Source of the DNA: Poteriospumella lacustris
Lineage: Eukaryota > Sar > Chrysophyceae > Chromulinales > Dinobryaceae
Assembly (NCBI GenBank): GCA_008000375.1
Contig: SMOI01000067.1
Span: 57,249 to 121,248, forward strand
Direction: 5' to 3'
Length of the DNA stretch: 64,000 bases
Of this stretch, positions 58,967 through 64,000 are shown in pieces; positions within the stretch are counted from its first letter, which is position 1; each line of letters opens with the position of its first letter. The notes below the pieces were generated by a model. That model had not been told where the DNA came from. It was given only the letters and a program-made list of their open reading frames with translations, and ran no database searches. Both the position numbers and the translations under genes were made by a program.

Positions 58967-59548
58967 ATGCCGTATCAGTTTGAATTCAATGTAAACGATG
59001 AAGTTTATTTCCAATGTGTATTAAACTCTGTCAGATGTTCAGGTCACACAAAAGCGGGGACGAGATGTAAAAGAAAATGTATTATTCCTTTTGAATATTG
59101 CCCTGCGCATTTAAAAAGCACTTTACATTTAATAGTTAAACCTTCAAGTATACCTAACAGTGGTAAAGGGGTTTACGTTGCAGGGGATCCAAATGAAATT
59201 GTATTTAGAAAGAACGATCGAATATGTTCTTACGATGGGGAAATACTAAGTACTGAAGAAATAAATAATAGGTATACAGACACAGATCTTACCGCGCCGT
59301 ATGCTGTGAATACTCAAGACAATGTAAATGTAGATTGTGCATGTAAACGAAGTATAGGATCATTGATTAATAACAGACCAGGACATAATAATGTAAATTT
59401 TTCGTGGAATGCTGGAATGAGAAGATTGTCAATAAAAGCATCAAAGAATATTAGAGGCGGACAAGAACTGTTCCTAGCTTATGGAAACAATTATGATTTA
59501 CACCAGGACAATTATAAAACCAAACCAAAAGCAAATAAAAGAAAATAA
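58967..59548 (+). CDS. virus-like SET-domain protein
   Basis: 193 residues, intronless, AT-rich. N-terminal Cys/His cluster C-x-G-H-T-K-x-G-T-R-C-K...YCPAH (~26-50), a small zinc-binding module often attached to giant-virus SET proteins. The SET domain follows: Gly-Lys-Gly-Val-Tyr start (~70), ICSYDGEILS, LINNRPGHNNVNF (equivalent of the NHS/CxPN core that binds S-adenosylmethionine) and IRGGQELFLAYGNNY. SET enzymes methylate lysines. Viral versions are known from chlorella viruses (vSET, on histone H3K27) and many nucleocytoplasmic large DNA viruses, where host chromatin silencing is one role. Substrate unknown here. Start chosen at MPYQFEF because of the box 14 nt upstream. Confidence 0.8.
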   Translation: MPYQFEFNVNDEVYFQCVLNSVRCSGHTKAGTRCKRKCIIPFEYCPAHLKSTLHLIVKPSSIPNSGKGVYVAGDPNEIVFRKNDRICSYDGEILSTEEINNRYTDTDLTAPYAVNTQDNVNVDCACKRSIGSLINNRPGHNNVNFSWNAGMRRLSIKASKNIRGGQELFLAYGNNYDLHQDNYKTKPKANKRK

Positions 59549-59568
59549 ATAAATAAAATATATAACAA

Positions 59569-59582
59569 TTTAAAATTTTTAT
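59569..59582 (+). promoter_or_regulatory. virus-block promoter box, gene 2
   Basis: TTTAAAATTTTTAT, 16 nt before ATG 59599. It overlaps the earlier ATG at 59581, which argues for the later start. Confidence 0.75.
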
Positions 59583-59598
59583 GTATTCATATTATAAT

Positions 59599-60396
59599 AT
59601 GGTAAATATGAATAGTGACAACAAAGAAATTGATAGTGAACCCCTTCCGGATGATGAAAAATATTTTTTCGATGATGAAACAATTCAACGGTATTTAACA
59701 ATGAGAAAAAGTAAACACAGTAAACTATATGATCTTAAATTTTGCGAATATGGATTAGGTATGTATGTTTATACTGGAAAATATGAAGGTGAAAAAATAG
59801 ATGAATTACCGTTCAAAGATGTAATTGCATTTTGTGAGATACACGGAATGTATGATGAGATTAAAGATCAGCATCAATTAAAACGTTTTGATGATAGAAT
59901 TGATCTAACATCTCCAGTTCACGCAAGAAATATGTTATATTTGAAACTTTCAAACTGGATTAAAAAAGGGTTATGTAAGAAACGTTTATTTTCGAAAGGT
60001 TCATTTGATAAGTTTGTAGAAATTACAAGAATGGGATCATACAAAAGAATGATTGAAATGACAAATTATTGTATAGGGACAGAGATTGAAAAAGATGTGG
60101 AAGTATTATCACGTATAGAAATTATTTTTTTGCTTGCTGAAGTATGTGAAAAAAATAGAAATCAACCACGGTTACAAAAGAAGTCAAGAGGAAATGTTAG
60201 GTTTATTCAAACAACCGAATATGAAGATGATAATATGAATAAGTTAAAAGATCTCACAAAGCCATTATATCCATTGCTTGAAGATCAGAATGGTTATAAT
60301 GAAAAAATTCTGGAACTATACCAACAAGCAAACGATTTGTTTAAAGAGGTGTTTTATAAGATGATAGAAAAAGATGTAATAATAAAGTTTAATTAA
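59599..60396 (+). CDS. unknown virus-like protein, 265 residues
   Basis: I do not recognise a family. The protein is charged and mostly helical by composition, with an acidic N-terminus (about the first 35 residues), central Lys/Arg-rich segments (SNWIKKGLCKKRLFSKGSFDKF) and a C-terminal helix rich in Glu/Lys. No membrane segment or signal peptide. The ATG at 59581 lies inside the promoter box, so 59599 (MVNMNSDN) is preferred. Seventeen nucleotides separate it from the fibre-like gene. It may be a structural or DNA-associated protein, but nothing specific supports that. Confidence 0.7.
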   Translation: MVNMNSDNKEIDSEPLPDDEKYFFDDETIQRYLTMRKSKHSKLYDLKFCEYGLGMYVYTGKYEGEKIDELPFKDVIAFCEIHGMYDEIKDQHQLKRFDDRIDLTSPVHARNMLYLKLSNWIKKGLCKKRLFSKGSFDKFVEITRMGSYKRMIEMTNYCIGTEIEKDVEVLSRIEIIFLLAEVCEKNRNQPRLQKKSRGNVRFIQTTEYEDDNMNKLKDLTKPLYPLLEDQNGYNEKILELYQQANDLFKEVFYKMIEKDVIIKFN

Positions 60397-60399
60397 TAT
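60388..60399 (+). promoter_or_regulatory. virus-block promoter box, gene 3
   Basis: TTTAATTAATAT, overlapping the end of gene 2 and 14 nt before ATG 60414. A weaker match, but the same spacing. Confidence 0.55.
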
Positions 60400-60413
60400 C
60401 TCAATATATATTA

Positions 60414-62033
60414 ATGTCTCAACAATTTATCAATAGAACAATCAACGGAGCTATTCCAAAACCTTTTAACAGTAAAACATTCAAAGCGACTGTATTACAA
60501 TCAGATGTGATGAATGCGAGTTCTATGAACGTATCGAATAAATCTACAACAAATTCTATAGATGATTATGGAACGATTGATGCAGAAAATTTAGAAATAC
60601 AACAGACTTGTAGATTTTATGGTACAGTGATTCCTAATAGTAATTGTATGGCAACGACGTTATTCGTAAAAAATCAAATCGATAACTTACTAGGACCGAA
60701 TGTATCTTCTGCATTAGATACGATTACTGAAATTAATAATGCTATTAACAATGATCCCAACTTTTCTAATACAGTTATGAATAGAATGATTTTAAATGAA
60801 TCGAATACATCAGCGAATACAGGAAACATTTCAACCTTACAAGTATCAACGAACGCTTTACAAACCAATGTTACAAATCTTCAAACAACGCAAACGTTAC
60901 ACGGAACCAACATAGGAAATTTGAATACATCCATCGGAAACATATCAACACAGATTACAAGTTTACAAAATAACAAAGCGGATAAAAATAACCCGACCTT
61001 TACAGGAGCAGCAACGTTTAATTCTATTACAACGCAATCATTAATAGACAATGGAAATATTACTATAAAAGGTAATACTAACATAGGTGATTCAGCTAGT
61101 GACAATTTAAATATCAAAGGAACAACGACCTTCAACAATCAAGTGATTCTATCCGATGGAAGTAATCTTGGTGTAAGACTTGGAAATTTAGGATCTTCTA
61201 TTACGACAATCAACAATGAATTACTTACCAAAGCAAACATCACAGACATAGACAATAGATTTTCAACGTTAATGGGTGGTGTTGTTCCTCAGACTTTGGA
61301 TACACTAAATGAAATATCAACCGCTTTGCAAAATAACGATTCATCCATTGATGCGATCTTAAGTACAATGACGACTTTGAATTCTGATCAAACTATAACG
61401 TCAGCAAAAACATTTTCAGTTAGTCCCTTAGTACCAAATGTAACCCAAGGAAATAATTCGTTAGTTGTAGCAAATACGAATTACGTTGATACAGCAATAA
61501 CCAATCTTGGAACAGTTTATCAAACTCAATCTGGAATGAGTAATTATTTAACGACGACATCAGCAAATACAACTTACCAAACTAAAAGTGCTATGTCAAC
61601 TTATCCACAGTTTTCAACAGCTAACACTTTTACGGGAACAAATGAATTTTCCAACGAACTAATTACAAATAAGATTGCAGAAAAATACACCACCGCTACT
61701 GTATCATCTAACAGTTTATCAATTAACTTTAGTACAGTAACATCAAATATATTTTCTATTTCACCATCTAGCGCAACAAATATCTCGTTGTTAATAACCA
61801 ATTTACCAACAAACAAAACCGCTATCTATTCATTCACGTTTTACATCAACACAACAACTAATAAGAATTATATCAGTTCGTTGAATGTGAATGGTTCTAA
61901 TGTAACATTACTCGGTATGGGTGGAATAGCTAATATATCAGTTGTTGCGAATTTAGTCATTCAAAACGTATTTATTCAAATGAACAATGGAACATTTACA
62001 TCAGCTATCACAAACGTGACTAATTGCTTTTAA
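60414..62033 (+). CDS. fibre-like virion protein
   Basis: 539 residues, very rich in Asn, Thr, Ser and Ile, almost without Cys or Trp. It contains segments typical of trimeric tail-fibre/beta-helix proteins of phages and large DNA viruses: NKADKNNPTFTGAATFNSIT (~198), beta-strand repeats NGNITIKGNTNIGDSASDNL, coiled-coil-like heptads (TLQVSTNALQTNVTNLQTTQ; ~145-165) and repeated YQT/TTSANTTYQTK units (~385-400). The C-terminal ~120 residues (from SSNSLSINFSTVT) look like a compact beta head. Such proteins project from capsids and contact host surfaces. Assignment is by composition and repeats, not by a named family. Confidence 0.6.
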   Translation: MSQQFINRTINGAIPKPFNSKTFKATVLQSDVMNASSMNVSNKSTTNSIDDYGTIDAENLEIQQTCRFYGTVIPNSNCMATTLFVKNQIDNLLGPNVSSALDTITEINNAINNDPNFSNTVMNRMILNESNTSANTGNISTLQVSTNALQTNVTNLQTTQTLHGTNIGNLNTSIGNISTQITSLQNNKADKNNPTFTGAATFNSITTQSLIDNGNITIKGNTNIGDSASDNLNIKGTTTFNNQVILSDGSNLGVRLGNLGSSITTINNELLTKANITDIDNRFSTLMGGVVPQTLDTLNEISTALQNNDSSIDAILSTMTTLNSDQTITSAKTFSVSPLVPNVTQGNNSLVVANTNYVDTAITNLGTVYQTQSGMSNYLTTTSANTTYQTKSAMSTYPQFSTANTFTGTNEFSNELITNKIAEKYTTATVSSNSLSINFSTVTSNIFSISPSSATNISLLITNLPTNKTAIYSFTFYINTTTNKNYISSLNVNGSNVTLLGMGGIANISVVANLVIQNVFIQMNNGTFTSAITNVTNCF

Positions 62034-62041
62034 TTTTTTAT
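62028..62041 (+). promoter_or_regulatory. virus-block promoter box, gene 4
   Basis: TTTTAATTTTTTAT, 13 nt before ATG 62055. It overlaps the stop codon of the fibre-like gene. Confidence 0.65.
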
Positions 62042-62054
62042 CTCTCATATTTTA

Positions 62055-62828
62055 ATGAATACTATATCAAGCATTAAAACATGTCGATCATCTAACACAA
62101 AGACTTATACATTAAGTAATTTCACATTGCCGTCTTCGTTATGTTTCTATTCAACTGTTCTTGAAGATGAAGTTGATTCTACAACTAAGAAAGTCGGGGA
62201 ATATAAAAATAAAGTTTGGTTCCCGTATAATGGAACTATTATTTCAACTGAAGCGCCGCCATCAATTTCAAATACAAATATTGGTAGCTTTAGTATTGGT
62301 GATGCAAATAATTACGTAGACTTTACAGGTCAAAGTATAACATTCAACGCAGGTTCAAATATAACAATCTGTTTTTGGTTCAAACTGACGTCAAACAATG
62401 GTAACGGAACATTACGATTTCCTTTTAGAATTGGTAGTACATTTAACACCGATTTACTTTTACCGGAATTTAATTACAATTCATCTGGTGTATTAACAAA
62501 CTTTTTCGTTTACGGTTTAACATCCTCTGGTGCTAGGTTTGTTCCAAATACATCCATGTTAAATAACTGGGTTCATTTCTCAATTGTTTTCACTCACGGT
62601 GCAGTAGCAAAATTATATGTTAATGGTTCAACATTGTTCACATCTACAAATGGAAATAACTCATTTAATTCTACTATAAATTCACAGGGGGGACGAATTC
62701 CATATAGCTCAGGCAATAATATACCAACCGGTTTATTGACTGAGATACGTGTATATAAAGAAGCTTTAAGCCAAACACAAATTCAAAATATTTATAATTG
62801 GAACGGTGTGGGTCAACCTACCTATTAA
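62055..62828 (+). CDS. LamG/concanavalin-like lectin-fold protein
   Basis: 257 residues. From about residue 75 the sequence follows the laminin-G/concanavalin-like jelly roll: YVDFTGQSITF, ITICFWFKLTS, NNWVHFSIVFTHGAVAKLYVNGS (the W-H-...-D/G...LYVNG signature), then GLLTEIRVYKEALSQTQIQNIYN, the typical final strand and helix. The first ~70 residues are a separate Ser/Thr-rich part. No signal peptide. LamG-like domains bind glycans or proteins. Directly downstream of the fibre-like gene with only 21 nt between them, it could be a second surface protein or a fibre-tip partner; that is inference. Confidence 0.75.
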   Translation: MNTISSIKTCRSSNTKTYTLSNFTLPSSLCFYSTVLEDEVDSTTKKVGEYKNKVWFPYNGTIISTEAPPSISNTNIGSFSIGDANNYVDFTGQSITFNAGSNITICFWFKLTSNNGNGTLRFPFRIGSTFNTDLLLPEFNYNSSGVLTNFFVYGLTSSGARFVPNTSMLNNWVHFSIVFTHGAVAKLYVNGSTLFTSTNGNNSFNSTINSQGGRIPYSSGNNIPTGLLTEIRVYKEALSQTQIQNIYNWNGVGQPTY

Positions 62829-62836
62829 ATAATTTA

Positions 62837-62852
62837 ATTTAATTAATTAAAT
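62837..62852. terminator. perfect 16-bp palindrome after gene 4
   Basis: ATTTAATTAATTAAAT lies 9-24 nt after the stop codon. A similar 3' hairpin marks transcript ends in mimivirus. Confidence 0.5.
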
Positions 62853-62860
62853 AAAAAGAA

Positions 62861-62874
62861 TTTAAAATTTTTAT
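62861..62874 (+). promoter_or_regulatory. virus-block promoter box, gene 5
   Basis: TTTAAAATTTTTAT, 15 nt before ATG 62890. Confidence 0.75.
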
Positions 62875-62889
62875 ATTATACAATATTAT

Positions 62890-63282
62890 ATGAACGTGAC
62901 TATAGTAAATAATAACACTCGAACTGTAAACCGTAATTCTGATGATGACGGGAAACGTGCTTTGATTTTCTTACTCAAGCATTGTAATTACGAAATTAGT
63001 AAATGTGTGGATGGCATTGGTAGACTTATCAATAAATGTAAGCTTGGTGAATGGGACAAAAATGAATATCGAATTTCTAAACAAAGGGCCGACAATGCGC
63101 AAGAAGATTTTGACAAAATTATGAAAATGGTTACCTTAATTCATTGTGATGATATTGACATTTTGTCCGAAATGAAAACTCAAATTGATACGTTGTATAA
63201 AAGTTTAGGTGATTTAAAAGAGTATTATGAACCAGAAAGGCAAAAACAAAGTTGGTTTGAATATTGGTTTGGTAGAAAATAA
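62890..63282 (+). CDS. small helical virus-like protein, 130 residues
   Basis: No recognised family. After a short Asn/Thr-rich start the protein is helical and charged (LIFLLKHCNYEISKCVDGIG; KQRADNAQEDFDKIMKMVTL), ending in an aromatic-rich tail SWFEYWFGRK. Probably a coiled-coil or bundle protein. Its upstream and downstream intergenic sequences are nearly identical, so it and the next gene may be tandem-duplicated transcription units even though the proteins differ. Confidence 0.65.
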   Translation: MNVTIVNNNTRTVNRNSDDDGKRALIFLLKHCNYEISKCVDGIGRLINKCKLGEWDKNEYRISKQRADNAQEDFDKIMKMVTLIHCDDIDILSEMKTQIDTLYKSLGDLKEYYEPERQKQSWFEYWFGRK

Positions 63283-63286
63283 TTTA

Positions 63287-63302
63287 ATTTAATTAATTAA
63301 AT
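63287..63302. terminator. perfect 16-bp palindrome after gene 5
   Basis: The same ATTTAATTAATTAAAT as at 62837, 5 nt after the stop codon. Confidence 0.5.
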
Positions 63303-63310
63303 AAAAATAA

Positions 63311-63324
63311 TTTAAAATTTTTAT
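63311..63324 (+). promoter_or_regulatory. virus-block promoter box, gene 6
   Basis: TTTAAAATTTTTAT, 15 nt before ATG 63340. Confidence 0.75.
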
Positions 63325-63339
63325 ATAATACAATATTAT

Positions 63340-63642
63340 ATGGATAGCAAAGAATTACTCAATAGATTTATTCAAGAGACTCAACCCAATGATTCTGATA
63401 TGTTTCAATGCATTGACAATGAAATTGAAAGAATTTTAGGAAAGCTTAATGAGATATTAATCACAAAAGGTAAACTTGGTTCTCTGTATTTGGATTATCT
63501 TAAAGTGCAAGACAAGTTGGATGAAACAAAACATACATATGTTACTAATACCGAAACACGTACAAGGTTTAATGCAGCAGTAGAAAAGTTAAAGGATATT
63601 GGAGCTATAGTAAAATTAATTATTAATAATATTAAAAAATAG
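63340..63642 (+). CDS. small helical virus-like protein, 100 residues
   Basis: No recognised family. Entirely helical by composition (ELLNRFIQE; CIDNEIERILGKLNEIL; FNAAVEKLKDIGAIVKLIIN) with Ile/Leu heptads, ending in Lys-Lys. Preceded by the shared box and followed by another box for the next gene. Confidence 0.65.
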   Translation: MDSKELLNRFIQETQPNDSDMFQCIDNEIERILGKLNEILITKGKLGSLYLDYLKVQDKLDETKHTYVTNTETRTRFNAAVEKLKDIGAIVKLIINNIKK

Positions 63643-63646
63643 AAGA

Positions 63647-63660
63647 ATTAAAATTTTTAT
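63647..63660 (+). promoter_or_regulatory. virus-block promoter box, gene 7
   Basis: ATTAAAATTTTTAT, 14 nt before ATG 63675. Confidence 0.7.
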
Positions 63661-63674
63661 CTTTTATTATATTA

Positions 63675-64000
63675 ATGAAATATAATATTTCTTTTGGTGT
63701 TGCGGGTGAGATTTGTAAATATCTATCTTATAACGACATTGACGAAGCGTTAACGGCAAAACTGTTTGAGTTAGATGTTGATGTTTTACATTACATAGCA
63801 AAATCAAAATCTAAAGTACTTGCAGAAATGGCCGTTAATTCATCCTTTAACTACTATCATAAAAACAAAAATCTCACAAAACAACAAACAACTTTGTTGA
63901 TTTTTGAGCACTTGAAAATATTAAGAAAGCATTATGAGAAATATGAATATTTGTCACCTATTGTAGAACTTGAAATTGACCCGGAGATTAAGTGGTTAAA
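63675..64000 (+). CDS. virus-like protein, cut by window end
   Basis: The frame from ATG 63675 is open through base 64000 (108 codons so far). The N-terminus reads MKYNISFGVAGEICKYLSYN, then a helical, Lys-rich region. No family recognised. The promoter box and spacing match the other genes of the block. Confidence 0.65.
   Translation, partial: MKYNISFGVAGEICKYLSYNDIDEALTAKLFELDVDVLHYIAKSKSKVLAEMAVNSSFNYYHKNKNLTKQQTTLLIFEHLKILRKHYEKYEYLSPIVELEIDPEIKWL

Overview
The window is a eukaryotic nuclear contig. Host genes have GT-AG introns of about 60-110 nt, moderate GC and Leu-TTG-rich coding. Cytosolic housekeeping proteins, a kinesin, a cAMP-receptor-like 7TM protein and two Golgi-type glycosyltransferases fit a free-living or parasitic protist. 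An oomycete-like stramenopile is my best guess, but the sequence alone does not prove it. From about 58.4 kb to the right edge the DNA changes abruptly to AT-rich, intronless, tightly packed, all-plus-strand genes with one shared upstream motif. This looks like large-DNA-virus sequence joined to the host contig.

Left end (1-12.7 kb): a 36-bp coding minisatellite, then a large inverted repeat (arms about 876-4267 and 5210-8549, 942-bp spacer). It holds two head-to-head copies of a P-loop NTPase gene and decayed C-terminal fragments of a giant leucine-rich-repeat (LRR) gene. A third NTPase copy (11162-12392) follows. A 1.79-kb element with 45-bp terminal inverted repeats is inserted just upstream of it, and the paralogous copies preserve the empty site. 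The parent arrangement lies at 36.6-46.3 kb: the full LRR gene (about 2,600 residues if one frameshift is corrected) converging on a fourth NTPase copy that is a clear pseudogene.

Middle (13-36 kb): a GT90/CAP10-like glycosyltransferase, a Q/P-rich RanBP2-zinc-finger protein, a small WW-domain tail-anchored protein, a Ski2-like RNA helicase, a tail-to-tail pair of threonyl-tRNA synthetase genes, a mitochondrial 3-hydroxyacyl-CoA dehydrogenase, a 7TM receptor and an exostosin-like glycosyltransferase. Right (47-58.3 kb): a kinesin-6-like motor, a JMJD7-like hydroxylase, polyubiquitin with an assembly gap, an AN1/C2H2 zinc-finger protein with a short second exon, and a tail-to-tail pair of ALDH22-like aldehyde dehydrogenases. 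The second ALDH copy is cut off 5' next to the viral block.

Two themes stand out. First, three independent gene-scale palindromes occur in 64 kb. Second, the virus-like block (SET-domain protein, fibre-like protein, LamG-like protein and small helical proteins) carries a conserved TTTAAAATTTTTAT-like box 13-16 nt upstream of every start, and perfect 16-bp palindromes after two of its genes.
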